DNA of 64,000 nucleotides from JAHDHW01 sp965277415 (GTDB lineage Bacteria > Bacteroidota > Bacteroidia > Chitinophagales > Saprospiraceae): the NCBI GenBank assembly GCA_965277415.1, contig CBDICS010000018.1, positions 1 through 64,000 on the forward strand, written 5' to 3'. This document shows positions 45,209-54,589 of this stretch, in pieces. Made by a program: the position numbers and the translations under genes. The notes beneath the pieces are model-generated. The model ran no database searches, was not told where the DNA came from, and saw only the letters and a list, made by a program, of their open reading frames with translations. Numbering within the stretch: the first letter of the stretch is position 1; the number at the start of each line of letters is the position of its first letter.

Positions 45209-45333
45209 GCAGATAATAATTAAGGCCCAAAGTCGCCAACATGCTAAGACTTCGACCTTAATATTGAACGAAACCGTTCACCAAGGATTTATAGTCTACT
45301 ATCGGAAGAAGAGGTTTTTTACGGACTGGCCTT
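45209..45333. other. Short attC-like spacer
   Basis: GCAGATAAT and AATTAAGGCCCAAAGTCGCC (45216 on), then GACTTCGACCTTAATATTGAACG; it ends GGTTTTTTACGGACTGG with CCTTACC instead of CGTT. It is the same type as at 19260, lacking the IS91 remnant. Confidence 0.5.
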
Positions 45334-45559
45334 ACCATCAATAAAAAAGTCGAGAATCTATACATACTAATAAGTCAATGTATAGATTTTTGCATTTTCT
45401 ATACACAAAGGGTTACCTTTGATAAGATTTCAATCAAAATTGATCAAAGATTATGTCAAAAGTGTGGAAACTAGAATAACTCCCCGTTAAAAAGAAATCG
45501 AAACGCGTAAAATTCTTAAGAGTTTGAAATCCCATGCTACCTTAGCATAATTAAAGGGA

Positions 45560-45912
45560 TGCATCAACAATCCCTAATCAAAATATCTTGATCAATACCT
45601 TAGGGCTACAAGAAGCCAAGGATAGTTCCGCTATTGAAAATATAATAACTATACATTATCAATTCGAGAGCATTCATCCATTCTATGATGGCAATGGAAG
45701 ACCTGATCAATAATTTATTCAAACATCCTTAGACTAAAATTGAATTTGTAATGAGAGACTTAAATGTTTCAAGAATCACAGCATCAAGTTATTTAAATAA
45801 ATTAGCAAAAGATGGAATACTACTTAAAGAAAAGATTGGGAATACAAATTATTATACCAATAAGCCATTGTTTGAATTAATCCAATATTTAATACCCTAT
45901 AGAAATAATTAA
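45560..45912 (+). pseudogene. Fic-family gene remnant
   Basis: The plus strand reads NTLGLQEAKDSSAIENIIT, then FESIHPFYDGNGRPDQ followed by a stop, then from 45752 VMRDLNVSRITASSYLNKLA to a stop at 45910. These are the N-terminal, Fic-motif and C-terminal winged-helix parts of a Fic protein with internal deletions and frame changes. It is not from the same gene as 37951-38910. Confidence 0.7.
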
Positions 45913-45931
45913 TTAAACACATGGTGTCAAA

Positions 45932-47158
45932 ATGAAAAAACATACTCTAGTCGTATTTCTAATCGCAATATTAATAATAGTAATGAATGGAGCATGTAAT
46001 TTGGATGATGATATTGCGACAACCATTTTGATGGATATTGAGTATTTAGAGAAAACTAAAATCCGTATTGAGCAAAGCGATACAAAACTTAAGTATGCAT
46101 TTGAGCGACTGATTGAGGAGGCTGATAGGGCGCTTCAAGAAGGTCCTTATTCTGTGACGGACAAAGAGAGACTTCCACCTAGTGGGAACAAACATGACTA
46201 TGCTAGCTATAGCCGTTACTGGTGGCCTGATCCAAATAAACCTGATGGTTTACCGTATATCCGGCGCGATGGCGAAACATATCCAGGTAGTCAAAGCCTG
46301 AAGGAATCCGACCGGCCAAGAATCGGGACTCTAGGGATAAATACCGAAACGTTGGGACTTGCTTACTATCTAACTAGAGAACAAAAGTATGCTAAAAAAG
46401 CAGCCGAGCTTCTTCGTGTCTGGTTTCTTGATGAAGCGACTCGGATGAACCCAAATCTCAATCATGCCCAATGCAGACCCGGACATAATGATGGTTCTAA
46501 GTCTGGCATATTGGATGGTCGCCTTATGATACGTGCGATGGAAGGTTCCTTGCTGATCTCTGGTTCATCCGAGTTAAGTGATACCGAGCGTAAAAGATTG
46601 AAGGCATGGGCTAAGGAGTATTTTGAATGGCTTACAAGTAACGAAATGGCACTACAGGAAGCAAGGTCGAAGAACAACCATGGTTCGTATTACGATGCCC
46701 AGGCAATCTACTTTGCCCTGTATTCAGGAAACCGCGAAGCAGCAACACAAATTGCACAGAAGTTCGCTCAGAATCGCATCTTTTCGCAGATCGAACCTGA
46801 TGGTTCAATGCCTAAAGAAATAGCTCGTACGCGTCCGCTTTTTTACAGCATCTATAACCTACATGCTATGTTCCTTGTAGCGTATCTTGCAGAGAAGGTC
46901 GATGTAGATATTTGGAAAACTAATGATAGTAACTCACGTCTTAGAGCAGGACTTGATTATCTCGCCCCCTATACCGATCCGAAAAAACCATGGCCACAAC
47001 CTACGATTGGAGAAGCCAAGCGGATGGAGATGTTCGCAATTTTGCAAATGGCCAACCGTGTATATCCTGACGGAAACTATTTAAAGATGGTGGAGAAACT
47101 ACCTTTAGAGAAACGAAAAATCCAACGTGCTAATCTTGTGTTTCCACTAATGCGATAA
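45932..47158 (+). CDS. Alginate lyase family lipoprotein
   Basis: 408 residues. The N-terminus KKHTLVVFLIAILIIVMNGAC is a lipoprotein signal. The alginate-lyase (PF05426-type) all-helical domain is recognisable: YSRYWWPDPNKPDGLPYIRR, LNHAQCRPGHNDG, and SKNNHGSYYDAQAIYFALYS with the Asn-His catalytic pair. It probably cleaves uronate polysaccharides by beta-elimination in the periplasm or at the surface. Base composition looks richer in GC than its neighbours, which hints at a different origin. It starts 600 bp after the cassette boundary at 45331 and is followed by a T9SS-exported protein. Confidence 0.82.
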   Translation: MKKHTLVVFLIAILIIVMNGACNLDDDIATTILMDIEYLEKTKIRIEQSDTKLKYAFERLIEEADRALQEGPYSVTDKERLPPSGNKHDYASYSRYWWPDPNKPDGLPYIRRDGETYPGSQSLKESDRPRIGTLGINTETLGLAYYLTREQKYAKKAAELLRVWFLDEATRMNPNLNHAQCRPGHNDGSKSGILDGRLMIRAMEGSLLISGSSELSDTERKRLKAWAKEYFEWLTSNEMALQEARSKNNHGSYYDAQAIYFALYSGNREAATQIAQKFAQNRIFSQIEPDGSMPKEIARTRPLFYSIYNLHAMFLVAYLAEKVDVDIWKTNDSNSRLRAGLDYLAPYTDPKKPWPQPTIGEAKRMEMFAILQMANRVYPDGNYLKMVEKLPLEKRKIQRANLVFPLMR

Positions 47159-47225
47159 ACTACACAGAATTTTAGAAAATATAGCGAAATCCAAAAAATG
47201 ATTATCTTGTAAAAAAATATAAACT

Positions 47226-48728
47226 ATGAAAGGTATTATTACTGTCTTATTAATATTCTCCTTTTCATTTTGTTTTTCACAAAATTGGTCTCCTATTAAT
47301 GCAAGTGAAAAATTTAATTATCAAATTGATACAACTTCTTATATTAGCAATACACTGTGGGTTGATTCAATTAAAATCATAAATGCTGATTCTCTTTTCT
47401 ACCTTAATAAAGTAGTCTTAGATTGTTTTGACTGCCCTTGGATATTTGATTCGTTGACTGATTACAAAATTGCTAATCAAAATCAATTTTTACAAGAAAG
47501 GATTTTAAAAGAAGAACCTGATATATACCATTTTGAAGGAGAAAAAACATTTACATTAAGGACACATTCCAATTTGAATGAAAACTGGATTTTTGATGCG
47601 ACTAATAATATAATTGCTACGGTAGTAGAAGTCTATGAAGAAGAAATAATTAGTGAAATAGATTCTATAAAAGTAATTCATCTTTCTAGCAATGATACCA
47701 TATGGCTTTCTAAAAACCATGGAATATACAAGTTCCGAGAAGGCGAATATGCATATGAGCTAAAAGGAATTGAAGGAAGAAATATTGGCGAAATTATCCC
47801 TGATTTTTGGGACTTTTATAATTTTGATATTGGAGATGTTTTCCAATATGAACACAGCGGTAATGTACTTTTTACCCAATGGGAAACCATTGACAAATAT
47901 GAAATCCTTTCAAAGGAAATTAATTCAACAGGATTTATTTATGAAGTTGATCGAGTCACAACTACAATCGAAGATGACGGTTCTGGATCATATCCTATAA
48001 GTTCGACACAAGGGATCGACACTATTGTATTTGAGGAACCTTCCGCTGATTACTATACTGAACTTTATAACAAAACCTTGGTTAGTCATATTAATTCGAT
48101 GTATTTATGTGGAGGAAGTGCTGATTACGATGTCAAAAATTATATGGGGATATATAAAGATGCTATGGACCAAAGAGTAGTAAAAAAAACGGGAAATCCA
48201 TTTCCTTACCAACAAGATAAATTCATTTCGTACCATTATCCATTTAACCCCAATCTACCAGATTACTACCCAGATACATTAAATTCAATTGGATCTTGTT
48301 CTGGAGCAAGTTTTTATTATGAATTTAAAGAAGGTATCGGATTAATTTGTAGCAAGCTGAGTGGTTTCGAAACTACCGAAAGTTCTAGACTTGTTGGTTA
48401 TGTTAAAGGTGTAGATACAGTAGGTACTATTTCTGACAATATGGATATATTCGTATTGATTGATAATACAGAGCAAATTTCTGAAGAATATGAAAATCAA
48501 ATAAAGATTTATCCGAACCCATCAGTAGATGGTAATTTTAATATATCTTTCTATACACTCAATGATATTCAAATTAATGTTTATAAGCTTGATGGAGAAT
48601 TGATTTATAAGATGCCACAATCATTTAATAATTTATCCATCGATTTAAGTAACCAGCCTACGGGGATTTATGTAATAAAGCTATCGAATCAAAATTTCAT
48701 AAAAAGTTATAAATTAATTAAAATTTAA
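47226..48728 (+). CDS. T9SS-exported protein of unknown function
   Basis: 500 residues with signal peptide (TVLLIFSFSFCFSQ) and a type IX C-terminal sorting domain: IKIYPNPSVDGNFNIS, LIYKMPQSFNNLSIDLSNQP, TGIYVIKLSNQNFIKSYKLI. It is therefore secreted through the Por system and probably displayed on the surface. The 420-residue body is not recognised; it contains Cys pairs (LDCFDCPW). It starts 68 bp after the alginate lyase gene. The degenerate cassette end (GGATGTGGTAAAG) follows at 48752. Confidence 0.8.
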   Translation: MKGIITVLLIFSFSFCFSQNWSPINASEKFNYQIDTTSYISNTLWVDSIKIINADSLFYLNKVVLDCFDCPWIFDSLTDYKIANQNQFLQERILKEEPDIYHFEGEKTFTLRTHSNLNENWIFDATNNIIATVVEVYEEEIISEIDSIKVIHLSSNDTIWLSKNHGIYKFREGEYAYELKGIEGRNIGEIIPDFWDFYNFDIGDVFQYEHSGNVLFTQWETIDKYEILSKEINSTGFIYEVDRVTTTIEDDGSGSYPISSTQGIDTIVFEEPSADYYTELYNKTLVSHINSMYLCGGSADYDVKNYMGIYKDAMDQRVVKKTGNPFPYQQDKFISYHYPFNPNLPDYYPDTLNSIGSCSGASFYYEFKEGIGLICSKLSGFETTESSRLVGYVKGVDTVGTISDNMDIFVLIDNTEQISEEYENQIKIYPNPSVDGNFNISFYTLNDIQINVYKLDGELIYKMPQSFNNLSIDLSNQPTGIYVIKLSNQNFIKSYKLIKI

Positions 48729-48751
48729 AGGTGCAAAATAAAAGGAATATT

Positions 48752-49202
48752 GGATGTGGTAAAGTGTTTTTTATGTTCTAAGCAAATGAAGTGTGCTATT
48801 TTCTTGATGAAGTATCGTGTAAAAAGGACAAGTGTAAATCGGACAATTATTGATTCTATGTCCTTCAAATAATCATGCAGAGTATTTCCTTTTCTAATGG
48901 TGACTGAAGCTGTGAGGGAAGCATTTTTTTATGGAGAATTTTCAATAATATTCACGGTATATGATTTACGTCGCGCAATAAGCATTTTAGATGAAAGATT
49001 TATTGGGACGGTTTAGGGATATGCTTGGGATATTAAAAGCGTTTTTAGGAGTTATTTTAAGCTATTTTTAGAGGGTATTATTTTAAAAGAAATAAATGTT
49101 GAAGAAATAAAATAGAAAATAGAGTCTGTTAGAGAAACTGGGATTGGGTCTGAGGGGATTGGTTTTTGGGAAGGGGAGGTTTTTTTACGTTTTTGTGTAA
49201 AG
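48752..49202. other. attC-like spacer with IS1182 remnant, damaged right end
   Basis: GGATGTGGTAAAG (48752) approximates the complement of CTTACCATC at 45331. The region 48780-49100 holds an IS1182 C-terminal remnant (VYDLRRAISI-like) and right-end sequence, but the last bases GGACTGGC are missing: TTTTTTTACGTTTTTGTGTAA. No gene. Confidence 0.5.
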
Positions 49203-49294
49203 CTATAGTGATTGAATACAGTGTGTCATAAACCCTTCGAAATCTCAAATAACCAAACAATTCATTTTAAATTTTCTATATTCAAAAGAACTTG

Positions 49295-49302
49295 TATATT
49301 TG
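49295..49302 (+). promoter_or_regulatory. Bacteroidota -7 box TATATTTG
   Basis: Matches TAnnTTTG. It lies 31 bp before ATG 49333, which supports that start. Confidence 0.45.
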
Positions 49303-49332
49303 TAACCATGTATAATGTTATATATGTTGGTT

Positions 49333-50556
49333 ATGGAAAAATTATTCACAATTTCGGAAGTCTCAAAAATACTAAATAAGAATAAAGAAACTCTTAGAAG
49401 ATGGGACAACTCTGGCAAATTAAAAGCATTAAGAGAACCGATAAGCAATTATAGAAGGTATAGAATGGAAGATTTACAAATATTTCCAGAATTTCAAACA
49501 ATAGCATCTGGAATTGAGACAGACAATAAAGTTATTCCTAATAAAGACTTTTCAGTTATTGAATTATTTGCTGGAGCAGGAGGTTTAGCAATTGGCCTAG
49601 AAAAAGCTGGATTAAAGTGTATTGGACTTAACGAAATTGATAAATGGGCTTGCCAAACTTTAAGAAATAATAGACCAAAATGGAATGTAATCGAAGGGGA
49701 TATACGAAATATTTCCTTTAAAGAATATGCAGGTAAGGCTAATATAGTTACTGGAGGATTTCCATGTCAAGCTTTCAGCTATGCTGGGAAAAAATTAGGA
49801 CTTGAAGATGCAAGAGGAACATTGTTTTATGAATTTGCAAGAGTTGTAAAAGAGGTAAAACCAGACATTTGTGTTGGAGAAAATGTTAGAGGTTTATTTA
49901 ATCATGAAAATGGTAGAACACTTCAAGGAATGGTTTCAATTTTAGACGAAATTGGTTACAATGTTGTTCTCCCTGTAAAAGTACTAAAGGCTATTAATTA
50001 TAATGTACCCCAAAAGCGAGAAAGACTTTTCTTGATTGGAATAAGAAAAGACCTAAATGCTACTTATAGCTATCCAAGACCTTACAACAAAATCTATAAC
50101 CTTGAAGATGCTTTAAAAAAAGGAACCTTATTTGATTCAGATGTACCTCTTTCCGAAGGCTCTAAATACCCTGAAAGTAAAAAGAAAATTTTAGATCTTG
50201 TCCCTCCAAAAGGGTATTGGAGAGATTTACCGATTGATATTCAGAAAGAATATATGTTGAAAAGTTTTTATTTAGGCGGCGGAAAAACAGGAATGGCTAG
50301 AAGAATAGGATGGGACGAACCTTGTTTAACATTAACATGTAGCCCAGCTCAAAAACAAACTGAAAGATGTCACCCAGATGAAACCAGACCTTTTACCGTT
50401 AGAGAGTATGCCAGAATTCAAACTTTTCCTGATGAATGGATTTTCTCAGGTTCAGTTTCACAAAAGTATAAGCAAATTGGAAATGCAGTTCCAGTAAATT
50501 TAGCTAAAGAAATTGGGTACTCTATTATCTCTCTCTTAAATCAAGTTTACTCTTAG
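49333..50556 (+). CDS. C5 cytosine DNA methyltransferase with N-terminal MerR-like helix-turn-helix
   Basis: About 407 residues from ATG 49333 (MEKLFTISEV). Residues 1-55 form a MerR/excisionase-like helix-turn-helix (TISEVSKILNKNKETLRRWD). The methyltransferase follows with motif I FAGAGGLAIGLEKAG, motif IV GGFPCQAFSYAGK (catalytic Cys), ENVRGL, QKRERLFLIG, and motif X IGNAVPVNLA. It methylates cytosine; with the Eco47II-like gene downstream, a GGNCC-type site is likely but inferred. The added DNA-binding domain may let it repress its own operon. All catalytic motifs look intact. Confidence 0.9.
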   Translation: MEKLFTISEVSKILNKNKETLRRWDNSGKLKALREPISNYRRYRMEDLQIFPEFQTIASGIETDNKVIPNKDFSVIELFAGAGGLAIGLEKAGLKCIGLNEIDKWACQTLRNNRPKWNVIEGDIRNISFKEYAGKANIVTGGFPCQAFSYAGKKLGLEDARGTLFYEFARVVKEVKPDICVGENVRGLFNHENGRTLQGMVSILDEIGYNVVLPVKVLKAINYNVPQKRERLFLIGIRKDLNATYSYPRPYNKIYNLEDALKKGTLFDSDVPLSEGSKYPESKKKILDLVPPKGYWRDLPIDIQKEYMLKSFYLGGGKTGMARRIGWDEPCLTLTCSPAQKQTERCHPDETRPFTVREYARIQTFPDEWIFSGSVSQKYKQIGNAVPVNLAKEIGYSIISLLNQVYS

Positions 50557-50764
50557 AGTCTGGTTAAAAATTATTAGCTGGGCTACAAAAACGTCTTTTC
50601 GCCCACTCTGCGGCTTTTTCAATCGCAATAGCTAAGGCTTTTCCAATTGAAAAGAGCTTTGATTGGTCATAAAATCTTGCTTTTTCGCCTAAGCGAACAA
50701 AATTTAAACATGCTCTTAATAGTTTATTATTTTGTTATTTTTGGACTTCATTAAATAGTAAAAT

Positions 50765-51481
50765 ATGCCAAAATTAGATTGGATAAGTGATGAGAGTCTT
50801 AATAATGCTGTAAATCATTTGCTCACAAAAGCAAAAGAAGCGGAAAAAAAAGTAAAAAAAGAATTTGGTAAAAATGTTATAGATCCATTTTCAGCACTTT
50901 TTGTAATGTCTGGTTTTAACCTTGACTACTCTACTTGGTTGACAACTGAATCAACAAGGCAAGCTCAAAAAACATTATAGAACCATGTAGGTGAATTTCA
51001 TCAAATAATATTAGGATCTATAGACGATTGGGATAATCTCAAAACTGGAAATATCGTTGACCTAGTTTCTCCAAAGAACAAAATAATTGCAGAAGTAAAA
51101 AATAAGTATAACACTATTTCAGGAGGAAAATTAGCTGATCTATACTATTCATTAGAAAGTTTAGTAATGCCTAAAACGAGTGTATATAAAGATTTCACTT
51201 CTTATTATGTTGCAATAATTCCGAAAAAGAAGAACCGCTATAATTCAGAATTTACACCACCTGATAAAAGTAAGGGAGCTAAATGTCCTCCTAATTCATT
51301 AGTACGTGAAATTGATGGCGCAAGTTTTTATGATTTAGTAACAGGAGAAAAAAATTCACTTTCAAATCTATATGATGTTCTCCCTTCGGTAATTCAAGAA
51401 TGCAGTAATGGGAAATATGTTTTGAAAGAAGTAGCAGAATTACGTAAGTTTTTTGATTCAGCTTTTGAAATATTAGAATGA
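50765..51481 (+). pseudogene. Eco47II-like restriction endonuclease with an in-frame stop
   Basis: One frame of about 238 residues, from MPKLDWISDESLNNAV to FFDSAFEILE, broken by a single TAG at 50978-50980 between QAQKTL and NHVGEFHQIILGSIDDW. Both halves are in the same frame, and Gln (CAG) is the likely original codon. The catalytic centre with IAEVKNKYNT lies in the second half. The family (Eco47II/Sau96I-type, GGNCC) is recognised by eye. The nuclease is probably inactive, unless the stop is read through, leaving the methyltransferase solitary. It ends at the cassette boundary GACACATAAT (51485). Confidence 0.8.
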
Positions 51482-51484
51482 CAC

Positions 51485-51564
51485 GACACATAATAATAAA
51501 GGTCCAAAGTCGCCAAGATGGCAAGACTTTGCCTTTAATATTGAACGAAACCGGTCACCAAGGA
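51485..51564. other. attC-like site, left part
   Basis: GACACATAAT mirrors the damaged start TTTTTGTGTAA at 49200. It is followed by AAAGGTCCAAAGTCGCC, the GACTTTGCCTTTAATATTGAACG stem and CGGTCACCAAGGATT, as at 19260. No IS1182 right end follows. Confidence 0.55.
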
Positions 51565-51845
51565 TTACAACAGATATATAGAAAAACAGTCAAAGATAGA
51601 AAAGTAAACATATGGTCAAGGCCACATATACCAAGACATCCATTTGCTACATACTTTTATAACAATATGTTAACTTGTGGTGCATTCAATCTGTATTGGG
51701 AGCTTTGCGATTCATATACCTGCAAAACTAGATCATGTAATTTTAGATAATGCCGTCAGTTATATGAAGAAAACCTCAGGAGACAAACCTAAGAAGTATG
51801 AAATAGAATATTTTTCCTTAACATCTCTCCTCGCTCATTCCAAAT
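51565..51845 (+). pseudogene. Tyrosine-recombinase C-terminal remnant
   Basis: The open frame reads GLQQIYRKTVKDRKVNIWSR and then PHIPRHPFATYFYNN, resembling the PHxLRHxFATxL box of phage/XerC-type tyrosine recombinases (the His/Arg/Arg active site). After a frameshift near 51690 it continues LDHVILDNAVSYMKKTSGD. It is too decayed to say whether it was an integron integrase or an unrelated one. Confidence 0.45.
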
Positions 51846-51918
51846 AATTCCGAATATTTACTATTTTGCACATAGAATTTAATCTTACTATTTTATAAAC
51901 CATCGGATAGTTAAATAA

Positions 51919-54150
51919 ATGGAAATTACACCCAAAAAAGGCTTTCAGGGATTGATTGAAAATTGGCAAAGTGATTTAATCGCAGCGGTGAGTGTCTCAC
52001 TCATTGCTTTACCTCTTTCATTAGGTATTGCTTTGGCAGCGGGTGCACCTGCGATGTCAGGTATTCTTTCAGCAATTGTTGGTGGTGTTGTAACAACCCT
52101 TTATCGGGGTGGTCATATATCAGTCAACGGACCTGCCAAAGGAGTCATTGCGGTCATACTTTTGGGTATTGCATTGATGGATGATGGTTCAGGGCAAGCC
52201 TTTAATTATGTATTGGCAGCAGTGGTTGTTTCAGGCGCAATTCAAGTGTTATTGGGCTTATTGAAATTGGGTCGATTAGCGGATATCTTCCATTCTTCCG
52301 TGATTCATGGTATTTTGGCAGCCATTGGAATTATCATTTTTGCAAAACAAATCCATGTTGCCATGGGCACACATTCTGATAGTCCGAGTATTATACAAAA
52401 CCTCATTGATGCGGTTGTATACTTACCTCAAGCTAATCCTTTTGTGGTGATTATTGCTTTGGCAGGCTTACTTTTATTGTTGTTTCATTCCAAAATCAGT
52501 TATCGGTTTTTCCATATTTTGCCTGCACCAATGTGGGTCGTTGCCCTTTCTATTCCGTTTGTTTATCTTTTCAATTTCTTTGACCAACATACTCTTTCAT
52601 TCTTTGGAAAGGCATATGAGGTAGGCCCTAAACTATTGTTAGATATTCCTGATAATATTATGGATTCAGTAATGCATCCTAATTTTAGTAAAATTGATAC
52701 AATTGAATTCTGGACAACCGTATTATCCATTTTAATCATAACAAGTATTGAATCATTAGCCATTGCGAAAGCAGTTGACAAAATTGACCCTTATAAACGA
52801 AAGACGGACTTGAATAAGGATTTGACAGGTGTTGGATTGAGTACGATGGTAGCTGGTTTGATTGGGGGCTTGCCAATTATTGCTGTGATTATTCGAAGTA
52901 CGGTCAATATCCATAATGGTGCGAAGACAAAGTGGTCTAATATGTATCAAGGACTTTTATTGTTACTTTTTATTGTAGTATTGAGCCCAATAATGAGACA
53001 AGTACCATTATGTGCTTTTGCTATTTTACTCGTTTATACTGGATTTAAATTGGCTTCGCCTGCCGTATTCAAACAAGTTTATAATCAAGGAACTGAGCAA
53101 TTAATATTCTTTGTTGGCACGATGGTTTTAACCCTTTATACTAATTTATTAATTGGATTACTTGGCGGATTATTATTGGCAATGGTCAGTCACATGCTAT
53201 TGGCAAGGGTGTCCATACCTCAGTTTTTTAAAATGATTTATAATTCGGGTTCAAATTTGGCTATGAATTCAGATGGCAGTTACAATTTAAAAATTAAGGG
53301 GATTGCGAATTTTTTAGGCATCTTAAAAGTCGATAAATTAGTGTCTCAAATTCCTTCTGGAGCAGATGTCAATATTGATTTATCGGAAACAAGATTGGTA
53401 GGCATGACTTATATGGATTACCTAGTAGATTACTTAAAAATGCAAAATGATACAGGCGGTAAAGTCGTAATAAAAGGATTGGATTCACATGTTTCATCAT
53501 CTAACCATAATAGAGCTTTAAAAATTTCTTTAAACAATTCTACCAATAAATTATCGCCAAGGCAAACTCGATTACAAAATTTAGCAAATGAAAAAGATTA
53601 TCAATACACGAATAAAGTAGATTGGAATACTTCTTACCTAAAGAATTTTCACTTTTTTGAAATTAGACCTATTGAACGAAAATCAAATTGTATCAAAGGA
53701 ATATTTAAAGATTTAGAGGTGTCTTGGGAAATTGCGGATGTAACTTTCAATGAAGGCGCAGCTTTTACGGCTGAGACGTTTAATACGACGCTGATGGTCT
53801 TAAAATTGAATAAAAAAATACCCATTTTCACAATGGAAAAAGAAGGCGTATTTGAAAAAATATTTGACCGAGTGATGGCATTTACGGGCTATAAAGATAT
53901 AGATTTTGAGATGTATCCAGATTTTTCTAAAAAGTTCCTGATTATGGGGAATAAGGAGTCTGAAATTCGGTCATTTTTTACAGATGAAATCATTCGCTTT
54001 TTCGAAGAACATCAGATTTATCATTTAGAAAGTAATGGCGAGGCACTAGTCATTTTTGATAAAATCAAATTGGCGCGGACAGATGAAACCATTGCGTTTA
54101 TAAATTATGGTAAAGAATTGGCCACACTTTTAGCTGGAAAGACAACATAA
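51919..54150 (+). CDS. SulP-family anion transporter
   Basis: 743 residues. About 10-12 membrane segments span residues 15-440, starting with SDLIAAVSVSLIALPLSLGI and ALAAGAPAMSGILSAIVGGVV, the typical SulP opening. A STAS domain follows (ADVNIDLSETRLVGMTYMDY, GGKVVIKGLDS). The last 180 residues form an extra cytoplasmic region unlike classic SulP proteins. It carries sulfate, bicarbonate or another anion; a carbonic anhydrase is encoded elsewhere in the window at 25585, but not adjacent. The start ATG 51919 is preceded by a short AT-rich leader. Confidence 0.87.
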   Translation: MEITPKKGFQGLIENWQSDLIAAVSVSLIALPLSLGIALAAGAPAMSGILSAIVGGVVTTLYRGGHISVNGPAKGVIAVILLGIALMDDGSGQAFNYVLAAVVVSGAIQVLLGLLKLGRLADIFHSSVIHGILAAIGIIIFAKQIHVAMGTHSDSPSIIQNLIDAVVYLPQANPFVVIIALAGLLLLLFHSKISYRFFHILPAPMWVVALSIPFVYLFNFFDQHTLSFFGKAYEVGPKLLLDIPDNIMDSVMHPNFSKIDTIEFWTTVLSILIITSIESLAIAKAVDKIDPYKRKTDLNKDLTGVGLSTMVAGLIGGLPIIAVIIRSTVNIHNGAKTKWSNMYQGLLLLLFIVVLSPIMRQVPLCAFAILLVYTGFKLASPAVFKQVYNQGTEQLIFFVGTMVLTLYTNLLIGLLGGLLLAMVSHMLLARVSIPQFFKMIYNSGSNLAMNSDGSYNLKIKGIANFLGILKVDKLVSQIPSGADVNIDLSETRLVGMTYMDYLVDYLKMQNDTGGKVVIKGLDSHVSSSNHNRALKISLNNSTNKLSPRQTRLQNLANEKDYQYTNKVDWNTSYLKNFHFFEIRPIERKSNCIKGIFKDLEVSWEIADVTFNEGAAFTAETFNTTLMVLKLNKKIPIFTMEKEGVFEKIFDRVMAFTGYKDIDFEMYPDFSKKFLIMGNKESEIRSFFTDEIIRFFEEHQIYHLESNGEALVIFDKIKLARTDETIAFINYGKELATLLAGKTT

Positions 54151-54154
54151 CAAT

Positions 54155-54568
54155 GCAAACGTCCATGCTGCGTCACGACTATCTGTCGAGCGTTCCGTGA
54201 CAGAATGGATTTTTAAATTCATAATATGTTTTCCTACTTGATAAAAAGCTATCCTAATCTCAGGAACTTCGCGATTCATTCATCTGGAAAATCGGATAAC
54301 GTAATTTACCCAAGCGATAGAGCTTTCATATTCCTAGAATCTTAGGACTTTCTCATCCTAAGATAATTCCTTATATTGAAAGGAATTTGATGTCCATTCA
54401 AGGTAAGACACAAAGGCTATACTTCAATACCGCTTAAACGGCGGCACGTCGTCTGCATCGAGCGCCAGAATGTAAAAAAACTAAAAAAAATATGCTGAGG
54501 ATTGGCTATACTTCTTTTTTATGTACTCCCCTGCGATAGAGGGATGAGTATTTTTACAGACTGCCGTT
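54155..54568. other. attC-like spacer with repeat and MITE
   Basis: Begins with GCAAACGTCCATGC and CTGTCGAGCG. It carries the CCCAAGCGATAG...ATTCCTTATATTGAAAG repeat (about 54310-54400), then CCATTCAAGG, an attC left half (CGCTTAAACGGCGGCACG...CATCGAGCGC), and the MITE 54466-54563. It ends CCGTT. Confidence 0.6.
54466..54563. repeat. attC-resident MITE, copy 4
   Basis: CAGAATGTAAAAAAACT left, TTTTTACAGACTG right, flanked by GCGC and CCGT. The internal hairpin is the same. Confidence 0.7.
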
Positions 54569-54589
54569 CTGCAACATTAAAAAAATAAA

